Source: an uncultured Collinsella sp.
GTDB taxonomy: Bacteria; Actinomycetota; Coriobacteriia; Coriobacteriales; Coriobacteriaceae
Assembly (NCBI GenBank): GCA_902479205.1
Contig: CABSNX010000114.1
Span: forward strand, 1 to 6,432
Reading direction: 5' to 3'
DNA length: 6,432 nucleotides
Shown: positions 1 to 5,740 of the stretch, piece after piece
Position numbering within the stretch: the stretch's first letter is position 1
How the letters are laid out: every line of letters starts with the position of its first letter
Program-made: the position numbers and the translations under genes
Notes under the pieces: model-generated
Told to the model about the DNA's origin: nothing
Databases searched by the model: none
What the model saw: only the letters and a program-made list of their open reading frames with translations

Positions 1-47
1 CTACACAAGGCTATTCGTCGGCAGCGTCAGATGTGTATAAGAGACAG
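1..47 (+). other. Illumina/Nextera adapter (library artefact)
   Basis: This is not genomic sequence. Bases 1-6 match the end of the Illumina P5 primer. Bases 7-14 (AAGGCTAT) fit an 8-base i5 index; as I recall it is the one named S520. Bases 15-47 match the 33-base Nextera read-1 adapter, ending in the Tn5 mosaic end (29-47). Genomic sequence begins at 48. Any reading frame crossing this boundary, such as one starting at 33 with residues MYKRQ, is artificial. Confidence 0.97.
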
Positions 48-604
48 GTGCTACGGTCGCTCGCCGCATGCTCGATGCTAACGGTTGTAGCGCCGTGGGC
101 ATCAAGGGCGTTGCCGGCGAGCTCACCGATCATTACAACCCGCAGGACAACAACCTGTATCTGTCGGATGCCAACCGTTCGGGCGGGTCGGTCGCAAGCG
201 TTGCCGTCGCCTGCCACGAGGCGGGCCATGCCGCCCAGCGTCAAAGTGGTTATGCCATGATGAAGGTACGCACCGCTTTGGTCCCCGTCGTCAACTTTAC
301 CCAGAACACCTGGACGATCGTGCTGCTCATGGGCCTGTTCATGAACATCGCGGGGCTCACGACCCTCGCGCTAGTCTTCTTCTCGTTTAGCGTGCTGTTC
401 CAGCTGGTTACGCTGCCGGTCGAGATCGATGCCAGTCGCCGCGCCGTGGCGTATATCGAGCAGTCGGGCATGAGTTCCAAGCAGGTCAACGGCGCCAAGA
501 AGGTGCTGACGGCAGCCGCGCTTACCTATGTGGCCGCAGCGCTCACCTCGATTATTCAGCTGCTCTACCTGATGGCTCGCTATAACAGAAACTCCAACCG
601 ATAA
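48..604 (+). CDS. Membrane zinc metallopeptidase, YugP type (5' partial)
   Basis: The gene is open from the first genomic bases (frame from 50) and ends at TAA 602-604, giving 184 residues. Relatives such as Bacillus YugP are about 225 residues, so roughly 40 N-terminal residues, including the first membrane segment, are off the contig. An ATG at 68 is internal, because the residues before it (ATVARR) already fit the family. Numbering from that Met, the zinc motif HEAGH lies at residues 50-54 (215-229). It is preceded by the family-typical GELTDHYNP and followed by GHAAQ. LPVEIDASRRA at 116-126 is the conserved stretch that should supply the third zinc-ligand Glu. Hydrophobic segments at about 82-116 (probably two helices) and 147-170 make it an integral membrane protein. 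Known: this is the neutral zinc metallopeptidase family Zn_peptidase_2, whose substrate is unknown. Inferred: membrane-anchored protease, cellular role unknown. Confidence 0.9.
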
Positions 605-620
605 CAAATGGGACCGACGG

Positions 621-650
621 GCGCCGTGGGGATTTGTGTCCCCGCGGCGC
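621..650 (+). terminator. 12-bp stem-loop between peptidase gene and xseA
   Basis: GCGCCGTGGGGA (621-632) pairs with TCCCCGCGGCGC (639-650) through 11 Watson-Crick pairs and one G-T wobble around a 6-base loop. It starts 16 bases after the peptidase stop codon and about 40 bases before xseA. There is no proper T-run after it (TGTACTATG follows). It may be a weak or Rho-assisted terminator, or a processing or stabilising hairpin. The stem is certain and the role is inferred. Confidence 0.5.
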
Positions 651-692
651 TGTACTATGTGTTGGACTTGAATTTGCGCAGGGCCGGAGCCC

Positions 693-2171
693 ATGTGCAC
701 GATGACGAAAGGGGGCTGCGTGGCAGGCTGGAATCTGACCGGCAATACCGTTTCCGCCGAGTTCGACGGATCGGACGAGCGGGAGCGCAAAGAGCTCAGC
801 GTGAGCCAAGCGGTGGAGATCGCCGCCGGTGCGCTCGATGCCATTCCGCAGCTGAGCGTTTTGGGTGAGGTCACGGGTTTTCGTGGTCCCAATGCCCGAA
901 GCGGCCACTGCTACTTCCAAATCAAGGACGACTCGGCCGCCGTTGACTGCATCATCTGGAAGGGCGCCTACCTTAAGCGCACCTTCGATTTGCGTGACGG
1001 CATGCAGGTGAGCTTTAAGGGCAGCTTCAATCTCTATAAGGCCACGGGCCGCATGAGCTTTGTCGCTCGCTCGTTTTCGCTGGCGGGGGAGGGCCTGCTG
1101 CGTCAACAAGTGGCTCAGTTGGCCGAAAAGCTGCGTCGCGAGGGCCTGATGGACGAAGCGCGCAAGCGCCGCATTCCGGTGTTTTGCTCGCGTGTGGCGG
1201 TCGTCACCTCGCTTTCGGGTGCCGTAATCGACGACGTTAAGCGCACATTGCGCCGTCGCAACCCGCTCGTCGAGCTTGTCTGCGTGGGCGCAAAGGTCCA
1301 GGGCGAGGGTGCGCCGGCAGAGCTTATTGAAGGCTTGCACCGCGCCGCTGCCATTACGCCGGCGCCCGATTGCATTTTGCTCGTGCGTGGCGGCGGTTCC
1401 TTCGAGGACCTCATGACCTTTAACGACGAGGAGCTTGCCCGCGCGGTGGCAGCTTGTCCCGTGCCCGTGGTGACCGGTATTGGGCATGAGCCTGATACCT
1501 CGATCTGCGATATGGTGAGTGACCGTCGCGCCTCCACGCCCACGGCGGCGGCCGAATCGGTGGCGCCGGCTATGACGGAGTTGGCCGACGTGCTCGAGAC
1601 ACGCCATCAGCGTCTGGGCGCCGCGATGGCATCGATGATTGGGTCGGATCAGGTTGATTTGGAGATGCTCGACCAGCGCGGTCGTCGGGCCTGGGACACC
1701 TATACGGCTCGTCTGGGCGATGCGCTCGATGCGGCCGCGTGCCGCCCGTGCCTCAACGACCCAACGTTTATGGTCGAGCGTCGCGAGTCTGAGCTTGCCC
1801 TGACGGCCGATCGTCTGTCCGGCGCCATAACGCGTTCGGTTGGGGCCTTCCGCTCCAACTTCGAGCGTCTGCCCGAGCGCTTGGTCGCAAGCACCTCAGG
1901 GCTCGATGGCAAGCGCCATGCGCTCACGCTTGCGAGTTCCCGTCTGGAGCATCAGGGGCGCACAATGCTCAACAAGTCAGCGTCCGACTTGGGCCGTGCA
2001 GCGGCTTCGCTCGATGCCCTGTCGCCGCTCAAGGTACTTGCCCGCGGTTACTCCATCGCGTACAGCGATGATGGGGTGGCTACGAGCGCCAAGACCTTTA
2101 AGCCGGGCGACGCCATCCGCGTGCGCATGGCAGACGGTAACGTTGCGGCAACGGTCGATACGGTCGAGTAG
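693..2171 (+). CDS. xseA: Exodeoxyribonuclease VII large subunit
   Basis: This is the catalytic subunit of exonuclease VII, which degrades single-stranded DNA from both ends into oligonucleotides in the cytoplasm, with several small XseB subunits bound. From the 693 start it is 492 aa, somewhat longer than the usual 400-460. An OB-fold DNA-binding domain covers about residues 34-130 (GEVTGF at 58-63, SGHCYFQIKDD at 70-80). The catalytic domain runs from about 135 to the end, with RGGGSFEDL at 232-240 and the signature GIGHEPDTS at 262-270 followed by RASTPTAAAE at 279-288. The usual SPLKVLARGYS lies at 444-454. The middle (about 295-440) is rich in Leu, Arg and Glu, consistent with the long helical region that carries XseB. 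The start is uncertain: ATG 693 has only a weak site (GGAG 686-689), ATG 702 is possible, and GTG 720 follows GAAAGGGGG (707-715). The residues before about 34 are not family-conserved. Confidence 0.95.
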   Translation: MCTMTKGGCVAGWNLTGNTVSAEFDGSDERERKELSVSQAVEIAAGALDAIPQLSVLGEVTGFRGPNARSGHCYFQIKDDSAAVDCIIWKGAYLKRTFDLRDGMQVSFKGSFNLYKATGRMSFVARSFSLAGEGLLRQQVAQLAEKLRREGLMDEARKRRIPVFCSRVAVVTSLSGAVIDDVKRTLRRRNPLVELVCVGAKVQGEGAPAELIEGLHRAAAITPAPDCILLVRGGGSFEDLMTFNDEELARAVAACPVPVVTGIGHEPDTSICDMVSDRRASTPTAAAESVAPAMTELADVLETRHQRLGAAMASMIGSDQVDLEMLDQRGRRAWDTYTARLGDALDAAACRPCLNDPTFMVERRESELALTADRLSGAITRSVGAFRSNFERLPERLVASTSGLDGKRHALTLASSRLEHQGRTMLNKSASDLGRAAASLDALSPLKVLARGYSIAYSDDGVATSAKTFKPGDAIRVRMADGNVAATVDTVE

Positions 2172-2213
2172 GCCGCGTTTCATAGCGATAAACCTTTAGG
2201 AAAGGAAACAGAT

Positions 2214-2480
2214 ATGGCAGAGAAGACCCCGGTCGAGCAGCTTACGTACAAGCAGGCTTCGCAGGAGCTGGAGCTCATTATCCGCAGCCTGGAGTCGGGC
2301 GATATGGAGCTCGAGGAGTCGCTCGAGAGCTACACCCGCGGCGTCGAGCTCCTCAAGAGCCTGCGCACCCGCCTGTCCGATGCCGAGCAGAAGGTCTCGG
2401 TGCTCCTGAAGGACGTCGACGGCAACGACGTGCTCGCCGACGGCGAGGCCGCCAACACCGACGACAACCTCTCGTTCTAA
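2214..2480 (+). CDS. xseB: Exodeoxyribonuclease VII small subunit
   Basis: This is the non-catalytic subunit of exonuclease VII, several copies of which bind the helical arm of XseA. At 88 aa it is close to the family norm of 60-90. The conserved core is visible: LTYKQASQELELIIRSLESG (residues 10-29), then the MELEESLESYTRGVELLK stretch, forming a two-helix hairpin. The last 20 residues (DGNDVLADGEAANTDDNLSF) are acidic, probably disordered, and not conserved in the family. ATG 2214 is preceded by AAAGGA (2201-2206) at 7 bases, so the start is firm. It lies 42 bases after the xseA stop with no terminator between, so the two are probably co-transcribed. Its codons are more strongly C/G-ending than those of xseA. 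Confidence 0.95.
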   Translation: MAEKTPVEQLTYKQASQELELIIRSLESGDMELEESLESYTRGVELLKSLRTRLSDAEQKVSVLLKDVDGNDVLADGEAANTDDNLSF

Positions 2481-2487
2481 CCATCTC

Positions 2488-2510
2488 GACCAAATATAAT
2501 TACCTTGGTC
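2488..2510 (+). promoter_or_regulatory. Candidate promoter -10 box inside an inverted repeat, upstream of HIT gene
   Basis: A perfect TATAAT lies at 2495-2500, in an AT-rich patch that stands out from the G+C-rich surroundings. It is enclosed by the inverted repeat GACCAA (2488-2493) / TTGGTC (2505-2510). No good -35 is present at 16-18 bases upstream, where the sequence is the end of xseB (around 2472-2477, TCGTTC). The next gene starts at 2530. It could be an independent promoter for the HIT gene, with the dyad acting as an operator over the -10 box. The dyad is too short and lacks a T-run, so it is not a convincing terminator. Confidence 0.4.
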
Positions 2511-2529
2511 TGTAAGAAAGGAACCAGCT

Positions 2530-2865
2530 ATGTGTGATTGCATCTTCTGCAAAATCGCCAACCACGAGATCCCCTCGACCGTTGTCTATGAGGACGACCA
2601 GGTCATCGCGTTCGACGACCTTAACCCCCAGGCGCCGGTCCACACGCTCGTGATTCCCAAGAAGCACTACAGCGACATCGCCGACAACGTGCCTGCCGAG
2701 ACCATGGGCGCCATGGCTCACGCCATCCAGGAGGTCGCCAAGGCCAAGGGTCTGGAGGACGGCTTCCGCGTCATCTCCAACAAGGGCGTCAACGCCGGTC
2801 AGACCGTCATGCACTTCCACATGCACGTCCTCGGCGGCAAGAACCTGGGCGAGAACCTCATCTGA
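2530..2865 (+). CDS. HIT-family nucleotide-binding hydrolase (HINT branch)
   Basis: This is a 111-aa histidine-triad protein, the usual length for a bacterial HINT. The N-terminus CDCIFCKIANHEIPSTVVYE carries the C-x-x-C pair (C4, C7) that binds zinc in many members. The middle part APVHTLVIPKKHY (35-47) is the family beta-hairpin. The triad H95-F-H97-M-H99 is followed by VLGG, with GQTV just before. By family knowledge the middle His (H97) is the nucleophile that takes the nucleoside phosphate in cleavage of purine nucleoside phosphoramidates, such as AMP linked through nitrogen. The true cell substrate is often unknown. The protein ends soon after the triad (KNLGENLI), so it lacks the longer C-terminal tail of some relatives. 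AAAGGA (2517-2522) at 7 bases supports ATG 2530. It probably acts in the cytoplasm as a homodimer. Confidence 0.93.
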   Translation: MCDCIFCKIANHEIPSTVVYEDDQVIAFDDLNPQAPVHTLVIPKKHYSDIADNVPAETMGAMAHAIQEVAKAKGLEDGFRVISNKGVNAGQTVMHFHMHVLGGKNLGENLI

Positions 2866-2873
2866 GGACGCCT

Positions 2874-2895
2874 CTTCCGTGCAATGAAACGGAAG
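2874..2895 (+). other. 7-bp stem-loop after the HIT gene
   Basis: CTTCCGT (2874-2880) and ACGGAAG (2889-2895) form a perfect 7-bp stem with an 8-base loop, 8 bases after the HIT stop codon. No T-run follows. It may protect the 3' end of the HIT message, or cooperate with the stronger hairpin about 30 bases further on. Function is inferred only. Confidence 0.4.
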
Positions 2896-2904
2896 CTTAG
2901 GCAC

Positions 2905-2921
2905 CGATAACTTATATATCA
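2905..2921 (+). promoter_or_regulatory. GATA/TATCA dyad with TATATA box, upstream of first ackA
   Basis: CGATA (2905-2909) and TATCA (2917-2921) form an imperfect dyad around an AT-rich core. The core contains TATATA (2913-2918), a possible -10 box. The octamer GATAACTT (2906-2913) occurs again upstream of the second ackA (4285-4292). No good -35 is visible. If TATATA is a -10 box, transcription would start around 2925, at the foot of the hairpin 2926-2959. This is a candidate only. Confidence 0.3.
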
Positions 2922-2925
2922 ACGC

Positions 2926-2963
2926 AATAAACCCGAGCGCGAGGGCGTTTGGGTTTATTATTG
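2926..2963 (+). terminator. Stem-loop terminator between HIT gene and first ackA
   Basis: AATAAACCC (2926-2934) pairs perfectly with GGGTTTATT (2951-2959). Inside the 16-base loop, CGC/GCG can pair further. The stem itself supplies T residues at its 3' side, followed by ATTG, so it works as a moderate Rho-independent terminator for the HIT gene. Its A/T-rich foot also makes it plausible in the reverse direction. It separates the xse-HIT cluster from the acetate kinase genes. It might instead be a protective 5' hairpin of the ackA message if the promoter lies at about 2913. Confidence 0.65.
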
Positions 2964-3012
2964 AAGCGTATGTAACCTGGCGGCGCCACACCGCCTGTTA
3001 GTAGGGAGACAC

Positions 3013-4191
3013 ATGAACGTTCTGGTCGTCAACGCAGGATCTTCGACGCTTAAGTATCAGGTCATCGATACCAAGTCCCACAAGGTGTCCGCAAAGGGCT
3101 CCTGCGAGCGCGTCTGCTTTACCGGCGGTACCTTCACCCACGCTGCCAACGGTTCCAAGAAGGTGACCGAGAACATCGAGTTCCCCGACCACAAGGTCGC
3201 CATCGAGGTCGTCCTGAAGGACCTCGAGGCCAACGGCGTCAAGATCGAGGGCATCGGCCACCGTATCGTTCAGGGCGGTTGGTACTTTGGCGACTCCTCC
3301 CTCGTCGACGAGGACGTCCTCGCCAAGATCCGCGAGGTCGCTCCGCTCGCCCCGCTGCACAACAACCCCGAGGCCAACGTTATCGAGTACTGCCTCGAGC
3401 AGTATCCCGACCTGCCCAACGTCACGGTCTACGACACTGCTTTCCACTTCAACATGCCCGAGGTCGCCAAGACCTACGCCCTGCCCAAGGACGTTTGCGA
3501 CAAGCTGCACATTCGTAAGTACGGCGCCCACGGCACCAGCTACCGTTACATCTCCAAGAAGGTTGCCGAGATGACCAACGGCGAGGCTCGCAAGGTCGTC
3601 GTGTGCCACATCGGTTCCGGTGCCTCCCTGTGCGCTATCGAGGACGGCAAGTGCATGGACACCACCATGGGCCTCACCCCGCTCGACGGCGTCATGATGG
3701 GCACCCGCTGCGGCTCCATCGATCCTGCTACCGTGTGCTACCTGCAGCGCGAAGGCGGCTACACCTTCGACGAGGTCGACGAGATGATGAACAAGAAGTC
3801 CGGCCTTTTGGCTGTGACCGGCGGCAAGACCAACGACTGCCGCAACGTTGAGGAGCTCGCCGCTGCCGGCGACCCCGAGGCCCAGCTCGCCTTCGATATG
3901 TTCGTCTACAAGATTGCCGCCAAGGCCGCCGAGATGGCCACTTCCATGTGCGGCATGGACACCCTGGTCTTTACCGCCGGCATCGGCGAGCACGCTCCGG
4001 CCGTTCGCGCTGGCGTGGCCGACCGTCTGGCCTTTATGGGCGTCAAGATGGACCATGCCCGCAACGCCCTGCGCGGCGACGGCGCTTGGTGCCTGTCCGC
4101 CAAGGATTCCAAGGTCAAGATCTTCGTCATCCCCACGGATGAGGAGTTCATGATCGCTTCCGACGTCGAGCGCATCGTCAACAGCAAGTAA
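3013..4191 (+). CDS. ackA: Acetate kinase, first copy (diverged active site)
   Basis: The reaction is acetyl phosphate plus ADP to acetate plus ATP, the ATP-yielding last step of acetate fermentation, in the cytoplasm as a homodimer. It is full length at 392 aa and has the two-domain ASKHA fold. In Methanosarcina thermophila numbering the key residues are kept: N7, S10, K14, R91 (here R84), L122 and H123 (L115, H116), D148 (D141), H180 (H173), H208, P232 (P223), R241 (R232) and the PTDEE glutamate (E377). Departures shared with the next gene are F179 to Ala (A172), H94 to Gln (Q87, motif HRIVQGGW) and TRCGSIDP for the usual TRSGDIDP. Departures only here are S12 to Thr, N211 to Ser (S202, HIGSGAS) and H184 to Tyr (Y177). 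Codon use is strongly biased, suggesting high expression. GGGAG (3004-3008) precedes ATG 3013 closely. A short GGCGG/CCGCC hairpin (2979-2995) lies just upstream and could modulate translation. A related short-chain acid kinase is possible. Confidence 0.92.
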   Translation: MNVLVVNAGSSTLKYQVIDTKSHKVSAKGSCERVCFTGGTFTHAANGSKKVTENIEFPDHKVAIEVVLKDLEANGVKIEGIGHRIVQGGWYFGDSSLVDEDVLAKIREVAPLAPLHNNPEANVIEYCLEQYPDLPNVTVYDTAFHFNMPEVAKTYALPKDVCDKLHIRKYGAHGTSYRYISKKVAEMTNGEARKVVVCHIGSGASLCAIEDGKCMDTTMGLTPLDGVMMGTRCGSIDPATVCYLQREGGYTFDEVDEMMNKKSGLLAVTGGKTNDCRNVEELAAAGDPEAQLAFDMFVYKIAAKAAEMATSMCGMDTLVFTAGIGEHAPAVRAGVADRLAFMGVKMDHARNALRGDGAWCLSAKDSKVKIFVIPTDEEFMIASDVERIVNSK

Positions 4192-4202
4192 TTGCAAGAG
4201 GG

Positions 4203-4241
4203 GAGGGGCTGGACGACCAAGTGCCGTTCAGCCCCTCTTTT
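4203..4241 (+). terminator. Rho-independent terminator after first ackA
   Basis: GAGGGGCTGGACG (4203-4215) pairs with CGTTCAGCCCCTC (4225-4237) in a 13-bp stem with one G-T wobble and a 9-base loop, followed by TTTT (4238-4241). It starts 12 bases after the stop codon. This strong terminator argues that the second ackA needs its own promoter. Confidence 0.9.
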
Positions 4242-4254
4242 GCGCTCGTTTGGC

Positions 4255-4303
4255 GATATGTCTGATAGCTATTTATCAAGATGTGATAACTTCTTATTAA
4301 AAT
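4255..4303 (+). promoter_or_regulatory. Promoter region of second ackA with phased TGATA/TATCA sites
   Basis: This is an AT-rich island between the terminator and the second ackA. TTATCA (4273-4278) can serve as a -35 box, with TATTAA (4295-4300) at 16 bases or TAAAAT (4298-4303) at 19 bases as a -10 box. The same TTATCA forms a perfect dyad with TGATAA (4284-4289), separated by AGATG. Another TGATA lies at 4263-4267, so the centres fall at about 4265, 4276 and 4286, one helical turn apart. A GATA at 4255-4258 may be a fourth weak copy. This suggests a DNA-binding regulator over the -35 region. The boxes are imperfect and no regulator is known. Confidence 0.5.
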
Positions 4304-4335
4304 GCGGTCGCCTTAAGAGGTCTGCGTCGACCGTA
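4303..4335 (+). other. Leader stem-loop of second ackA
   Basis: CGGTCG (4305-4310) pairs with CGACCG (4328-4333), and one wobble plus one A-T pair extend the stem to 4303/4335. It would lie near the 5' end of the ackA message, 20 bases before the start codon and just before the ribosome binding site AAAGGAG (4345-4351). The loop is 17 bases. It may affect message stability or translation; this is inferred from structure alone. Confidence 0.3.
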
Positions 4336-4355
4336 TTGCACTGCAAAGGAGTCTC

Positions 4356-5534
4356 ATGAACGTACTTGTTGTCAACGCCGGCAGCTCAAGTCTTAAATAT
4401 CAGCTTCTGGATACCGATACCCGCGAGGTTTTCGCCAAGGGCAACTGCGAGCGTATCGGCTCGGACATGGGTATCTTTGGTCATTCCGAGAACGGTGGCG
4501 CCAAGCAGACCGAGGAGGTTCCCCTCCCCGATCATCGCTCTGCTATCGCTCGCGTGCTCGAGGAGCTCGAGAAGACCGACTTTACGATCGATGGCATCGG
4601 CCACCGTATCGTTCAGGGCGGCTGGCACTTCGATGATTCCGCAGTCGTTGACGACGAGGTCATGGCTAAGATCCTTGAGGTGGCCCCGCTCGCCCCACTG
4701 CACAATTACGGCGAGGCCGCAGCAATCGAGTATTGCCGCGAGAAGTATCCGGAGCTGCCCAACGTCGCCGTTTTCGATACCTCGTTCCACATGACCATGC
4801 CCGAGGTCGCCTACACCTACGCGCTGCCCAAGGACGTGTGCGACAAGTATCACGTGCGAAAGTACGGTGCCCACGGTACGAGCCACCGTTACGAGTGGAT
4901 GATGGCCAAGGAAATCCTGGGCTCGCGCTGCCATCGCCTGCTTTCGTGCCATCTGGGCAACGGTGCTTCGCTTGCCGCCATTGAGGACGGTGTGTGCCGC
5001 GATACCACGATGGGCCTCACGCCGCTTGACGGCCTGATGATGGGCACCCGTTGCGGTTCCATCGACCCGGCCACCGTGTGCTATCTTCAGCGCGAGGGCG
5101 GCTACAGTTACCAGGAAGTCGACGACATGATGAACAAGCAGTCCGGTCTGCTTGCCATCTCGGGCATCTCCAACGATGCCCGCGACATCCGTACGCGCGC
5201 CTCCGAGGGTGACGAGCGCTGCCTGCTCGCCTTCGATATGTTCGCCTACAAGGCCATGCAGCAGGCCGGTTCCATGATCGCTTCTATGGCGGGCGTGGAT
5301 ACCATCACCTTTACCGCGGGCATCGGCGAGAACGACTGGTCGATCCGCAAGGCCTTCTGCGACTGCTTCGAGTGGCTGGGCGTGCGCATCGACAACAACA
5401 GGAACCGCGAGGCCGTGGGTAACGGCCCGCAGGTCATCAGCGCCGCCGGCTCTTCCGTCACGGTCATGGTCATCCCCACAGACGAGGAATACATGATCGC
5501 CCACGACGTCGAGCGTCTGACCAAGAACAACTAA
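4356..5534 (+). CDS. ackA: Acetate kinase, second copy
   Basis: This is a second full-length acetate kinase (392 aa), with the same reaction as its neighbour and about 60% identical to it by hand alignment (roughly 234 of 392 positions, two one-residue gaps). It is the more canonical copy: S12 is Ser, N211 is Asn (N202, HLGNGAS) and H184 is His (H177, HGTSH), along with N7, K14, R84, H116, D141, H173, P223, R232 and E377. It shares with the first copy Ala at the acetate-pocket Phe179 position, Gln at H94 (HRIVQGGW) and TRCGSIDP. The copies differ most at residues 181-197, 271-290 and 310-370, which are surface or lid regions, and match almost exactly at 80-90 and 221-250. Codon use is less biased than in the first copy. 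AAAGGAG (4345-4351), 4 bases before ATG, fixes the start. Its own promoter region and terminator indicate a single-gene transcript. Confidence 0.93.
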   Translation: MNVLVVNAGSSSLKYQLLDTDTREVFAKGNCERIGSDMGIFGHSENGGAKQTEEVPLPDHRSAIARVLEELEKTDFTIDGIGHRIVQGGWHFDDSAVVDDEVMAKILEVAPLAPLHNYGEAAAIEYCREKYPELPNVAVFDTSFHMTMPEVAYTYALPKDVCDKYHVRKYGAHGTSHRYEWMMAKEILGSRCHRLLSCHLGNGASLAAIEDGVCRDTTMGLTPLDGLMMGTRCGSIDPATVCYLQREGGYSYQEVDDMMNKQSGLLAISGISNDARDIRTRASEGDERCLLAFDMFAYKAMQQAGSMIASMAGVDTITFTAGIGENDWSIRKAFCDCFEWLGVRIDNNRNREAVGNGPQVISAAGSSVTVMVIPTDEEYMIAHDVERLTKNN

Positions 5535-5556
5535 CGCGCGCATTTGCAAGTAAACG

Positions 5557-5592
5557 AAAGGCCTCCAGAGCAACAGCTCCGGAGGCCTTTTT
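5557..5592 (+). terminator. Rho-independent terminator after second ackA
   Basis: AAAGGCCTCC (5557-5566) pairs with GGAGGCCTTT (5581-5590). Inside it, GAGC (5568-5571) pairs with GCTC (5576-5579) around an AACA tetraloop, with a single A/C mismatch between the two helices. A run of five T (5588-5592) follows. It begins 22 bases after the stop codon. The A-rich left foot means it may also act in reverse. Confidence 0.92.
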
Positions 5593-5740
5593 GCGAGCAA
5601 GCGGAAATTCCAGCCCCAAAGTGATCATCGCCGGCAACGCCTACGCTCCCAGCAACGGTGCCCGACCACTCAAATCTTCAGCCCCAATTCGTAGCCAAGC
5701 CGCCGTCCACCCCAGATACCCTGATTACTACGTAGTTGTA
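5593..5740. other. Intergenic stretch without clear genes
   Basis: This is the left part of the 352-base gap between the ackA stop and the pta stop. It holds no convincing gene, hairpin terminator or promoter. A 10-bp palindrome ACTACGTAGT lies at 5727-5736, and the 9-mer CAGCCCCAA occurs twice (5611-5619 and 5679-5687). On the minus strand two overlapping frames stay open from the neighbouring inverted repeat to about 5670, described separately. Confidence 0.6.

Noticed and set aside
11..244. Minus-strand frame ending in adapter sequence
   Set aside because: Antisense to the metallopeptidase. Its last residues are translated adapter, and no family features are seen.
33..260. Open + strand frame starting MYKRQ
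   Set aside because: The start lies in the Nextera adapter, and the rest is out of frame with the clear metallopeptidase gene.
621..650. Stem-loop considered as a riboswitch or attenuator for xseA
   Set aside because: There is only a single simple stem, no alternative pairing partner and no known aptamer pattern. It is reported only as a stem-loop.
552..1607. 351-aa minus-strand open frame opposite xseA
   Set aside because: It is a shadow of xseA; composition is Arg/Ala/His-rich with no recognisable domain.
2998..4197. 399-aa minus-strand open frame opposite the first ackA
   Set aside because: It mirrors a gene with strong G/C third-position bias, which keeps the opposite frame open. The translation is Val/Leu/Gly/Asp-rich without any motif, while the sense strand is plainly acetate kinase.
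4386..5600. 404-aa minus-strand open frame opposite the second ackA
   Set aside because: The same shadow effect, and it also runs through the terminator. There are no motifs and no ribosome binding site.
5611..5687. Repeated 9-mer CAGCCCCAA as a possible repeat array
   Set aside because: There are only two copies, 68 bases apart, with unrelated flanks and no array structure. It is not CRISPR.
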